Shown here in pieces: positions 1 to 7,914 of a DNA stretch of 13,881 bases. The first letter of the stretch is position 1, and every line of letters starts with the position of its first letter. The notes under the pieces are model-generated. The model was not told where the DNA came from, did no database searches, and saw only the letters and a list, made by a program, of their open reading frames with translations. Made by a program: the position numbers and the translations under genes. The DNA is from Ichthyophonus hoferi (Eukaryota; Opisthokonta; Ichthyosporea; Ichthyophonida; Ichthyophonidae), in NCBI GenBank assembly GCA_002751075.1, contig NAOQ01000142.1, positions 73,116 through 86,996 on the forward strand, in the 5' to 3' direction.

Positions 1-3000
1 CCTACACCAGGCCTCTCTCATCCCTTGCTATATACTATCAAAGCAACCCAACCAGTCCATTATAAAAATAAGGGCATGACATCTCGGAAACGCACCTACT
101 AGCCCTATATGCAATAAACTTAGTAATATATATAATGTAAACCAATAGTCTTACCCGGCCTAGGACTCCTCCACCAATCACCTGATTGGCAAAGTCTACC
201 TGCAGGTAGGGGGGGTTAGAAGGAGAGGTGCGAGGATAAAGGAACCAATAAGAGAGGAGGAGGGAGAGGATGGGAAAGACAGAGGTTACTATCACATGGG
301 CCTGCATAGTTTATGTAATATATACGTACTATATAAGTATAGGTATAGGTATAGGTATAGGCATAGATATAGGTATAGAGTATATGTATAGGTATAAGTA
401 TAGAGTATAGGTATAGGTATCGAGTATAGGTATAAAGCAGAGGTATATGTATAAAGTAGAGGTATAGGTATAAAGTAGAGGTATAGGTATAGGTATAGAG
501 TATAGGTATAGGTATAGAGCATAGGTATAGGTATATGTATATGTATAGGTATAAGTATAGATATATATAGGTATATGATTATTGGTGTACATGCAGTTAC
601 CCTGACCCACCTGGACCAATCCTTTCCCTTCGTCCTCAATCATGCCTGCCCCCCCTTGTATTATTCTCTCCCTTTCCCTCTAGACCAGTACCCAACTACT
701 ATAGTCATATGTAATGGCTATTAATACCAATCAACTGCAAGTACCAGTATCATACCTACTATAGTCATATCTGATGTCTATTAATACCAACCAATTGCAG
801 ATACTAACAGATTCACTATACAAGGCTGACCTTTACTGGCACACCCATTGATAAGATTAATACAAATAGATATTTATAAATCAACTTATACCTTATATAT
901 GTATAGATGTAGAGAGTGAGAGAGAGAGAGAAATAGATATATATATACATGAATGTACAAGTTAGAGTAATTGGTTACCTATATCGGAGACTACTATATT
1001 AGGAAGGTCAGCGGTGCTAGCCATCCAATCAACATGGGTATTTAAAACACAGCGCTGGAAGGTTAGCTGACCCAAGGGTACTAGGGCAGGGCAATAATAA
1101 GGATGGTTATATTATAACGGTGCAAATAGCATTGGGTACCCTGACATATATATATATATACATATATATATATGTCAATGCTCCTACACTAACATGTAAT
1201 GGTCGACCACAATGTATGGATATGATTGGATACATAGAAATGGGTCCATGCCATTGATTGGCTGGTACTACTAATGGCGCCGGCTATATCAGGGCCAGTG
1301 AATCACACCACAGGTTTTGACCCCATACTATGAGAGGTGAGTAACACAACTTACTATGTAGGGTCACCCGCCTGAAGTAATGGAAGATACAGTGCAGCTT
1401 GGCTACCTTGACACTGGAGGGTAGAGCCCCCTGCAGGCCATACAGGGAGGTGAAGTTAATGCTGTAGTAGAGGGAAAAAGGAACGGTTATAAGGATGTAT
1501 CTATGTATCTGCACTGTGTTGTATATAGAGCATATCGGGCCAACAGGCCCACCATGGCCTAACCCATATGTATATACACAATTACTGCACACTTATCATT
1601 GGGTAAATATTAGTACTTGGTTTCCATGGTTACCATTCCATCCAACGAATTCCTCTAAATGCGACTATCTTACCTAGGATAATTGCCATATTCAGAACTC
1701 GGTGTTTGCGCATTGCGACGAGGGAAGGTACAGAAGAAGGCATTGGCCAATAGACAGGCTGCCTATACAGAGGGTGGGAGAGGAAGAGAGAGGGCGGACA
1801 GCAGGTGATTGTGAATAAGCTGTAGTGACCATATGGAAGAATATGGCTTGCAATAGTTACATGCAAGTATATATAGAATCACAGTATATAAGGCATCCTA
1901 GGAGAGGGAGGGTTAGTCCCACAGGTCAGAGGAAAAGGGATAGGATAGAGTAGTAGGTATGACCTAGATATCACTATCTAATAATATATACGCAGCCCCT
2001 GCATATATCACCATCAAAATAATAGGTTTAGCTTTCTACTCAGTATAGCCACCATACTAATTACACTAATTACACGCTAATCACACTAAGTACACATTAA
2101 GCGCACTAATTATACACTAATCATACTAATAGTATATTAATTGCCTATTAATCGCACATTAATCGTCTACCAATCGCACATTAATCGTCTACTACCTGGT
2201 GTTGGGAGAGGGTCAGGGCGCTTGCTTGACCTTGCTGCATTAAGGGGATAGGGAGGGGACATATGGTTGGCGTAGAGCGCACCAGGTCACACATGGCAGG
2301 TAGTGTTTCCAGAAACAGCTCCTCCCTTTGATCGCCAGTCAGTCTCTGATTAAAAATTATTAGTAGATGAAAATATAAGATATCGATTGTAATTGTAATA
2401 AAAATAAAAAGAGAGAGAGAGGAATGGGTATGGAATAGGATAGTAAAGGATGGTAAAGGGTGGCAATAATTGGCCAGAGAGAGAGCAGGGAGGTCGAAGG
2501 GACCTCTCCCTCACCTACCTCCTTGATATATCTATGTAGTGCCCTGAAATCCCATTGGCCCTTATAGGTCATGTTGTAGGACAGGATGGCATTCTGCAAG
2601 GGAGCAGACCCTATTGGTGAGAAAGGCCCAAACATGTACGAGCCAATCAAATATCAATAAACATGTCTGCATAGCAACCTAATAGATGTGCCCCTACCTA
2701 TAGCCACGTACAGGGTCGTACTATGGAACACATTGCGACGAGTTGGGACAGAGTTTAAAACCGCAGGAAATAAAAGTTTATTATTGTTATTATTGATCAT
2801 TTATAAACAATTATCGATCGTTAGGTTAGGTCCAATTAGAAAATAATGTAAACTACAAAACTAAACATCCAATTGTATTCAAGGTCATGCCAAGACATTC
2901 CAGCAAGGTCGCCATATATAGCTAGCAGTTAACCCTGATAGGTCCATACTGGCCAATAAAAATACTAATGTTTGGCCACATGGTGCCAATAAGTATCTAT

Positions 3001-5455
3001 TAAACTTTTTACTATTTCTTTAGCCTCTCCACCTCTCTAGTATATAAAGTATATAAGAATAGGACAGTTATGTGGGGAGCAACAAAAATAAAACAGGTGA
3101 TTGGACGAAAGTCAGTATCTAGAAACATAGATATGCATAGGACAGTAAGCATATGATGCTATTATTGGCCAATCAATTCCCACCTCAATGTCCTTGGACG
3201 TTCTCATTGGCCTAGCCAGCACCTCACATATAGTATCCCACCTCCAGCTTGTGACGTAACACTGCTGGGTCTTATCCCAATGAATAGATTTATTCTGCAC
3301 ATGTAGGGCGATAGTTAGCAGGGGGGTGGCAATTACTAGAGAGGGACCTACTATTAGAGTAGAGTATTATCCTACGTACTATTATAGGATCATACTATCC
3401 TATTTACTATCTTACCTATTATCCTATCTATTATCCTATCTACTATCCTATCTACTATCATACATACTATCCTACCTACTCCTACCCTACATATACCCCT
3501 ATTGTCCTATCCACATCTAGGTGGTTTATCACAGTAACCTCAACACCATGAACCAGTTACACATTCCTTCCTTATTTTAAGTGAGCCAATCCCTAAATTC
3601 CACACTCTAACCTGGCCTACCACATAGACATTCTCTTATAGCCAATCAGGATATGGAATAGTCTCTCACAGTTTAGTCATACCAATAATAAAAGGAGTTA
3701 ATTGAAATATTTATTGGCGCGTTTAACTAAATAAAAATATGATGCTAGTCAGAAATTACAGACCACCAATCATAAATTTATTTTAAAAAAATCTCCATGA
3801 CAACTAGTCATTAGACTATAACACAGCCCTCCTACAGCTCTCACCTTAGTGGAGTAGGGCATCTTCACATGGTTATTATCCCAGGCAGTCCATTGGGTAG
3901 GGACCTCAGTGTCTGCCTCCATGCCATGCACACTCTAGGGTAGGAGTGGTAGGGTAAGTGGGAGAGGGAGAGGGCAGGATGAATAGTAGATTGGCCTGCA
4001 CAAGGTGGCCTCATTCAGAATAAGGTAGTGTACAGATACTAATAGCTGAGTGAGGTATTAAGGGGCATGGCTGCGGGTTAGTAGAGGCCTACACGTAGTA
4101 CAGGTGATTGATGTAGCCATGTGGCTGTATACCAAATAATAAACTACTTGTTTCCTATCCCTATACCACCTACCCCTACAATGCAGTTACATTAGAACCT
4201 ACTGCACTGGAGGTTATTATAGTACCATTGTACCTACACGCCTTTCCGTTTTGAGTCTTTGCTTACAATAGATACCAAAGCATTGGGAAGATCAGGGGGC
4301 TGGCATTATAGCGCTCTCACACTGGACAATGTGGTCTGCAAACATTACCATGGCAACATAACCCCTTCCAGTGGGTAGTCGAGGCCATGAGGCCTGAAGG
4401 GATTGGATAGAAATCTGGCACACTAGGTTATATCAGACCAATCACAATCCAATCTTAATGAACCATCTTCCCCCCTCCTATTCTTTGCCTACTCCCTCTC
4501 TCACCTGTCCCTTTTCTATATCAGGGAGCGCCCTCTATACACAACTGCAACCCCTGTTTGCAAGATAGATATAGAGGAAAAACATACGCAAAGTACCGTG
4601 TGAAGAGGCGAAGAGACTGGGTCAGGGAAACAGCCATCCCGCAGTTGATGGAAGGAGTGGCTAAATGGCATGGAGTCACCTGTACGGTTACCAAGAAACA
4701 TTAATGCTATTGGAGAACTAATAAAGAGTAGGACGCCTATTGGTTGGTAATAAGAGGCCCTGAGAGAATGGTAAAGAGGGAAACCACCCAATGCTACAGA
4801 AATACATAAAGGCGGCCACACCAATTTCCTTCCTTACAGGCGATCAACGATTGGTGTCTTTACACGTCCCTTAGTTACTGCACCAATCACTCATACATAA
4901 TCTCATTCTCTCATAACACATCTTATCTTGCCTCTTCCCCATTCCCGTCAACACATACTCTCCTATGATATCATTCACGCACTCGCTTCCCTTTCTCCAA
5001 TGATCTCTTAACCAATATAATCACATAAATGACTTGTCATGGTCATAAAACTCTGCCTAACAACCCCTCCCACCTTCCAGCTCCATAGCGGTAGCTTCTT
5101 GGGTAGCTTCTTGGTCCATTAAAAAGTAGTCCTCCTCAGCCTCTAGTAGCTCTGACTCGCTCTCTCTCATCTCCGCTACAGATTCTGTATTGTTTGTAGT
5201 GCCATTAGCGTTTACAACCATATCATTCATTGCATTCTCCATCCCTTCGGAGGTTTGAACTGGTGGCGTGGTCATATCGGGTTTGATGTGTGCCAGTGAA
5301 TTGGTCCTTTCATTGTTAGGTGTGCCTTTTTTCGCGAGTGTGAGGGGAGTTAGGGCTGCCTCCGCTGGCCGTTTGGTGACATTTTGACGGCAACCTGACA
5401 AAAAAAAGTCCGTTATCCGAGATTGTTGGCGTTTGTTACGATCAATATTATCCAT
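1..5455 (-). CDS. PARG: Poly(ADP-ribose) glycohydrolase, 5' ten exons (3' part lies outside the window)
   Basis: PARG removes poly(ADP-ribose) chains from proteins after DNA damage or replication stress, mainly in the nucleus. Ten exons join in phase: 5455-5074, 3912-3845, 3294-3184, 2593-2519, 2345-2196, 1762-1674, 1461-1355, 1080-979, 645-611 and 199-155. They encode residues 1-388. The first 128 residues are a short regulatory region with a PIP box (11-18) and an acidic stretch. From about residue 138 the product matches the PARG accessory and macrodomain region: WDNNHVKMP, NAILSYN, LLANAFFCTFPRRN, YFRRVT and VDFANQVIGGGVLGR. Asp375 and Asn378 correspond to ligand-contacting residues of human PARG, and Gly382-384 is the GGG signature. 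The catalytic Gln-Glu-Glu normally follows within about ten residues and must lie in the next exon, beyond position 1. The regulatory region is far shorter than the roughly 450 residues in human PARG. Identity is secure; the exon 1/2 junction is the least certain part. Confidence 0.94.
155..199 (-). CDS. PARG: PARG exon 10: GGG signature of the catalytic macrodomain
   Basis: 15 codons, VDFANQVIGGGVLGR, phase 0 at both ends, with a CCCCCCTACCTGCAG acceptor and GTAAGA donor. GGGVLGR is the usual lead-in to GCVQEEIRF in invertebrate PARGs. That sequence is not present in positions 1-154, so the next exon is beyond the window. Confidence 0.95.
333..577. repeat. TATAGG hexanucleotide array
   Basis: About 245 bp of (TATAGG)n with variants such as TATAGAG, AAAGCAGAGG and TATATG. 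It lies in PARG intron 9 and produces long spurious Tyr/Thr/Leu-type open frames on the minus strand. Confidence 0.95.
611..645 (-). CDS. PARG: PARG exon 9 (35-nt micro-exon)
   Basis: Two nucleotides plus eleven codons, MIEDEGKGLVQ. It joins exon 8 to exon 10 so that the product reads DIG-MIEDEGKGLVQ-VDFANQ, equivalent to human EGTIEENGQGMLQVDFAN. The acceptor is GGGGGGGCAG and the donor GTGGGT. Both phases match, and without it the neighbouring exons cannot be joined in frame. Confidence 0.92.
685..803. repeat. 60-bp tandem duplication
   Basis: Two adjacent copies share CTACTATAGTCATAT (696-710 and 756-770) and TATTAATACCAA at an exact 60-bp offset over about 50 bp, with scattered differences and one indel. 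Each copy carries a CCAAT. It lies in PARG intron 8. Confidence 0.85.
910..952. repeat. (GA)n followed by (TA)n microsatellite
   Basis: A GA-rich run, then GATATATATATA, in PARG intron 8. On the PARG strand it is a pyrimidine tract far from any used acceptor. Confidence 0.85.
979..1080 (-). CDS. PARG: PARG exon 8
   Basis: It encodes PLGQLTFQRCV through PNIVVSDI, following RRVTLH-I with the same spacing as human RRVTEKK-PTGLVTF. The acceptor is CCCTGCCCTAG and the donor G|GTAACC, phase 1. Confidence 0.88.
1142..1177. repeat. 36-bp AT palindrome
   Basis: TGACATATATA... mirrored as ...TATATATGTCA; 16 of 18 positions pair. It lies in PARG intron 7 and could extrude as a hairpin. Confidence 0.8.
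1355..1461 (-). CDS. PARG: PARG exon 7
   Basis: The split Ser codon is completed by C after CTACTACAG. The exon reads INFTSLYGLQG and then KLHCIFHYFRRVTLH, matching human INFNRLFEG and KLKTLFCYFRRVT. The donor is A|GTAAGT, phase 1. Confidence 0.93.
1674..1762 (-). CDS. PARG: PARG exon 6
   Basis: It encodes AACLLANAFFCTFPRRNAQ, nearly identical to the most conserved helix of the PARG accessory domain (human SLLANAFFCTFPRRN). The acceptor is TGTATAG and the donor GTAAGA, phase 2. Confidence 0.95.
2045..2192. repeat. ATTAAT/CACTAAT minisatellite with a 22-bp unit
   Basis: Degenerate CACTAAT and ATTAATCGCAC units end in two perfect 20-bp copies (2151-2170 and 2173-2192) at a 22-bp period. The array sits in PARG intron 5, directly beside the exon 5 donor at 2195. 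Confidence 0.85.
2196..2345 (-). CDS. PARG: PARG exon 5
   Basis: 50 codons, including ELFLETLPAM and the ICPLPIPLM segment (human ICTQPIPLL). From WDF of exon 4 to LPAM the residue count equals that of human PARG, which fixes both junctions. The donor GTAGTA lies against a 22-bp tandem repeat. Confidence 0.93.
2519..2593 (-). CDS. PARG: PARG exon 4
   Basis: 25 codons, NAILSYNMTYKGQWDF then RALHRYIKE. It matches the DAILKYN...WDFTAL segment of vertebrate PARG. The acceptor is CCCTTGCAG and the donor GTAGGT, both phase 0. Confidence 0.93.
3184..3294 (-). CDS. PARG: PARG exon 3
   Basis: 37 codons in phase 0, from TGCAG to a GTGGGA donor. It contains SWRWDTICEVL, corresponding to SRWELIQTALL of vertebrate PARG, and ends SKDIE, which continues into NAIL of exon 4 exactly as human DAIL does. 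Confidence 0.9.
3394..3477. repeat. 12-bp tandem repeat ACTATCCTATCT, seven copies
   Basis: Seven contiguous 12-bp copies with zero to three changes each, in PARG intron 2. It creates a spurious plus-strand LSYLLSYL-type frame. Confidence 0.9.
3845..3912 (-). CDS. PARG: PARG exon 2: start of conserved accessory domain
   Basis: It encodes TEVPTQWTAWDNNHVKMPYS, matching the WDNKHVKMPCS segment of vertebrate PARG, and ends AAG before GTGAGA in phase 0. The acceptor used here is the CAG at 3915-3913, which fits the phase-1 end of exon 1. A TAG at 3937-3935, directly after a strong pyrimidine tract, would add SVHGMEA but gives phase 0 and cannot join exon 1 as drawn. An undetected exon between them is the alternative. 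Confidence 0.8.
4525..4704 (+). CDS. Possible terminal exon of an unknown plus-strand gene nested in PARG intron 1
   Basis: A strong pyrimidine tract (about 4468-4521) and CAG at 4522-4524 precede 59 open codons ending in TAA. AATAAA follows 15 nt later (4720-4725). The predicted peptide is basic and Cys-containing: HNCNPC near its start, then KTYAKYRVKRRRDW, then a Cys near the end in WHGVTCTVTKKH. I do not recognise the family, and I found no clear upstream exon or start codon. The acceptor, open frame, stop and poly(A) signal together look like a last exon, but the opposite strand is also open over 4516-4824, so chance remains possible. Confidence 0.33.
   Translation, partial: GAPSIHNCNPCLQDRYRGKTYAKYRVKRRRDWVRETAIPQLMEGVAKWHGVTCTVTKKH
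4720..4725 (+). promoter_or_regulatory. Poly(A) signal AATAAA after the putative nested exon
   Basis: A perfect AATAAA hexamer 15 nt after the TAA at 4702-4704. Functional only if the plus-strand exon is real. Confidence 0.35.
5074..5455 (-). CDS. PARG: PARG exon 1: PIP box and acidic N-terminal region
   Basis: The start codon at 5455 has a strong context (A at -3, G at +4). Residues 11-18, QSRITDFF, form a canonical PCNA-interaction box (Q-x-x-I-x-x-F-F). Basic residues follow (CRQNVTKRP, AKKG), which could serve as a nuclear localisation signal. Residues from about 95 are acidic (ESESELLEAEEDYF). The exon ends GAA-G before GTGGGA, phase 1. A CCCAG lies only 5 nt before the ATG, so a 5'UTR intron is possible. 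Outside the PIP box the sequence resembles no family I know. Confidence 0.85.
5091..5114. repeat. In-frame 12-bp duplication in PARG exon 1
   Basis: GTAGCTTCTTGG is repeated exactly, giving the QEATQEAT peptide on the minus strand. Confidence 0.9.
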
Positions 5456-6013
5456 GTTGCCTGGGAAAATGTACCTTTCCTGGTATTCTTAATAGGTGGG
5501 ATACATTATATGGTATGACAATAGAGACAGCCACTAACCCGTACAATATTGTTATAGGAGATTGGTATGCATGTTACTATGCTAGAGAGAATGATAGCAC
5601 TGGATAGTATCTAGGGTAACGGTATGTATGTGAGCTGGTTGCAGTAAGAAGGGCATAGAAGGGACAGGGTCTAAACACCACATCTATAATAGTAGTATAG
5701 TAGTATTACAGTAGTATTATAGTAGTATTACAGTAGTATTATAGTAGTATTATCCTATACTTTATTATTTATTTAACCCTAATCTATTGTGAGAATAAAT
5801 ATTAATAAAATTAAGGAATTTGGTAACGGCCGCAGAGTTTTCATTGGGCATTTGTGGCATCTGTGGTAGATTTCGAGCAAAGTAGAGTTAGTAGGTACAG
5901 GTACAGTTCGTATATTTTGACCCCCAAGTTAGTAGCTGATATTCTGTGTTCTTTTATTCCTCCTTCTTGGCCTATATACCCTCTCCCGTAGCTGTAAAGC
6001 ATTTCCGTACACC
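5456..6013. promoter_or_regulatory. Head-to-head spacer between PARG and the LDAF1-like gene, probable bidirectional promoter
   Basis: The two start codons face away from each other across 558 bp with no open coding frame between. The spacer contains an 11-bp minisatellite (5691-5753), ATTGG motifs near 5561 and 5845, and a weak TATATA at 5973-5978 that is too close to the plus-strand ATG to be a typical TATA box. Divergent gene pairs this close commonly share a promoter; that is inference here. Confidence 0.5.
5691..5753. repeat. 11-bp minisatellite (AGTAGTATTAY)
   Basis: Five contiguous 11-bp copies occupy 5699-5753 and differ only in the last base (C or T), with a truncated 8-bp copy at 5691-5698. 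The array lies inside the presumed bidirectional promoter, about 240 bp from the PARG ATG and 260 bp from the LDAF1-like ATG. Confidence 0.9.
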
Positions 6014-6213
6014 ATGAATTTTATTACAATTGACCAGGCTGCCTGGCGTGAATATATACATGCCGCCAAACAACGTATATACCAACTGCAAGAGGAGTGG
6101 CCCCTAGTATGGCAGGCACTTCAAGACTACCCTTTCCTAGGCGTTGTAGCTCTCCTCTTGTTCCTCTCTCTAGCCCTCCCTCTCTGTCTGTTCTCCCTCT
6201 TTTTGACTTCCAG
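6014..6213 (+). CDS. LDAF1-like exon 1
   Basis: 66 codons plus two bases. MNFITIDQAAW begins a Trp- and charge-containing helix-like region up to residue 39, followed by the first hydrophobic segment. The donor is AG|GTAGGT at 6214. Confidence 0.8.
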
Positions 6214-7732
6214 GTAGGTGGTTACTTACCTTTTCTTCTACCTAGAGATTAATCCTCTCCCTGTTTTATGTTTCCTTCTATAGGCCTACCCTCCTCTTAA
6301 CCTTAACAAACACATTATTCCTCTTATCTTCCATTACTGCCCTAATTCATAAATCCTTTATTTTTCGGAGTTTCTCTCCAATACTTATGTCAACCCCTAT
6401 ACCCCTAATTTATTTTGTGAAGTTGTCGTGGTTTATTTCCCTGTGGTGTAGCACCTCTGTGTGGTAGGAGGTGGCTCCTTCCATGGCCTGCAGTGCAATA
6501 ACACATCACACAGGGGGTTATACTTCACTCTACCTACTATTAGTCACCTTAACTATGGAGGTGGGAGTGAGATAAAGTTACTACCTTCCCTTGTCATCTA
6601 CAAGGTCGTGTTATTATACAATATATGACTGGCAATAATAGGAACATAGGGAAAGACATGGCTAGAGGGGTTACAATATTAGGTTACGCCAGATGGCAAG
6701 ATATGCATGTGTATATGCATGTATATATATATTTATTTATTTGTATATATATGTGAGTCTATGTCTATGTAATTGTCCCTAGTACACTCTAAGTAATAAT
6801 TATACCTTCTACTGTATAGCAAGAGATAGTAATTGGATGTTGTAAAAGATAAAGGAGGGAATAGGCTAGACCCACCCCTGCATGTAGATATTTCATAGAG
6901 GGTGTGGGAAGGGAAATGATGGGTAGAGCTAATCCTATTATAGCATAGTTTGTTCCAGGTAGCATATATGGTTCTAATGACTACAGGGAGGTAGTAAAAT
7001 GGTAGCCTCTCTCTTCCTACCTCTCTGCTTCTCCCTCTATAATCTCTCTCCTATTCTCTTTTCTTTTTTCATTCACCTCTCTTTCCCTCTCTAATCCCTC
7101 TATCCCCTTTCAGTATAGGGATAACCCTGACGATAACCATGGCCGCCTTTGTCATAGTGGAAGGCAGTTTAATCTTCAGTGCAATCTGTGGTCTGATTGG
7201 GACTCTGGTTGTTACTACATGCGGTGCCTGTGCTATTATTGTCAGCCTATTCCTGTGTGGCCTCTATCTTCGCTGTGTGTACTACTGCCTCCGGGTAGGT
7301 GCGACCAGTGCCAGCCATCTAGCCCATCTCGTTCCTACTCCCGCCATGCCATTGCCTATGATTAGCCAACTAGATGGACTGACAGGTACAAACCCTCCCT
7401 GTCTAGGAAAGGATAAGGTAGTGGTGGAGCAGGATGAGTCTCATAAGGCCTTCCTGACTGGGTCAGTAAGTGAGAATGGCCCAGTGACCTCCAGGGTGCT
7501 GTCTAATCATAATGAGTCCGAGGGAAACGAAAGGGAGAGGGAAAAGGATTACCAGGAAGAGGTAGCCACAGAGGGGGAAAAGAATATGGAAACAGTAGAA
7601 AAACCAATCATTGAGGAGATTGGTGCCGAAGGACAGATACAAGCAGATAACAGGAATCTGTCTCGTGTCCTTCCTCCCTTAATGGTAGGAATGTACCCAG
7701 CGAGAAACCCATTGGACCGGAAGTTGTCATGA
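6014..7732 (+). CDS. Promethin/LDAF1-like lipid droplet assembly protein, two exons
   Basis: LDAF1 (promethin) and its fungal relatives partner seipin at ER sites where lipid droplets form. Exon 1 (6014-6213) ends at a phase-2 GTAGGT donor. Exon 2 (7114-7732) follows a long pyrimidine tract and CAG. The join gives 272 residues. Residues 40-68 (YPFLGVVALLLFLSLALP and on) resemble human promethin HPFLAFTLLVFIVMSAVP. After the junction, TMAAFVIVEGSLIFS corresponds to AALLGVIILEGLVIS at the same distance. Residues about 41-125 form a nearly continuous hydrophobic block, as expected for the family's membrane hairpins; a Trp-containing, probably amphipathic N-terminus precedes it. The C-terminal 140 residues are hydrophilic and acidic, longer than in human LDAF1 (about 160 residues in total). 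The start has A at -3. A donor-like GTAGGT near 7294, right after the hydrophobic block, could give a shorter form. Assignment rests on pattern similarity recalled from memory. Confidence 0.77.
6214..7113 (+). other. Intron of the LDAF1-like gene (900 bp)
   Basis: GTAGGT to CAG. It contains an early acceptor-like TAG at 6281-6283 followed by a 61-codon open frame ending at a TAG at 6465-6467, an AT-rich tract near 6715-6755, and a pyrimidine tract from about 7006 to its end. No separate gene was seen. Confidence 0.7.
7114..7732 (+). CDS. LDAF1-like exon 2
   Basis: It starts one base before an in-frame IGITLTITMAAF, which continues the hydrophobic block, so residue 67 is a Ser split by the intron. 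The upstream tract is almost pure pyrimidine for about 90 nt and includes a branch-point-like CTAAT near 7091. The hydrophilic tail contains NERERE and a run of Glu-rich residues before the TGA at 7730-7732. Confidence 0.8.
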
Positions 7733-7869
7733 CTACACCTAAGCCTACGGCTTAAATGATTGGAGAATGATAGATGAAAATACCAGGTTGGAGTATGGTA
7801 GTTAGATTATTATTGGCTACATATCATTAGAGTTAATAGTGTGGTATTCCATTGGTGCCCATATGGAAG

Positions 7870-7877
7870 TGACGTCA
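7870..7877. promoter_or_regulatory. Perfect CRE palindrome TGACGTCA
   Basis: A full 8-bp CREB/ATF consensus palindrome, located about 140 bp after the LDAF1-like stop and before its poly(A) signal. The position in a probable 3'UTR makes a promoter role doubtful. Confidence 0.4.
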
Positions 7878-7908
7878 TAGTCTTGACATTTTTATTGGAA
7901 TAGGATGA

Positions 7909-7914
7909 AATAAA
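7909..7914 (+). promoter_or_regulatory. Poly(A) signal AATAAA of the LDAF1-like gene
   Basis: The first perfect AATAAA found after the stop codon at 7730-7732, implying a 3'UTR of about 200 nt. Confidence 0.55.

Noticed and set aside
292-643. Long minus-strand frames rich in Tyr, Thr, Leu and Pro
   Set aside because: They are read-through of the TATAGG hexanucleotide array; the only real coding part here is the 35-nt PARG exon at 611-645.
3326-3520. Plus-strand frame with LSYLLSYL repeats
   Set aside because: It is the translation of the 12-bp tandem repeat in PARG intron 2, without start context or splice support.
4516-4824. 102-codon minus-strand frame in PARG intron 1
   Set aside because: It resembles no part of PARG. 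A candidate exon inside it (about 4781-4702) has a phase that does not fit exon 1.
6284-6462. Cassette exon between the two LDAF1-like exons
   Set aside because: With the donors visible (6417, 6463) its length is not a multiple of three and would shift exon 2 out of frame; kept only as a possible alternative ending.
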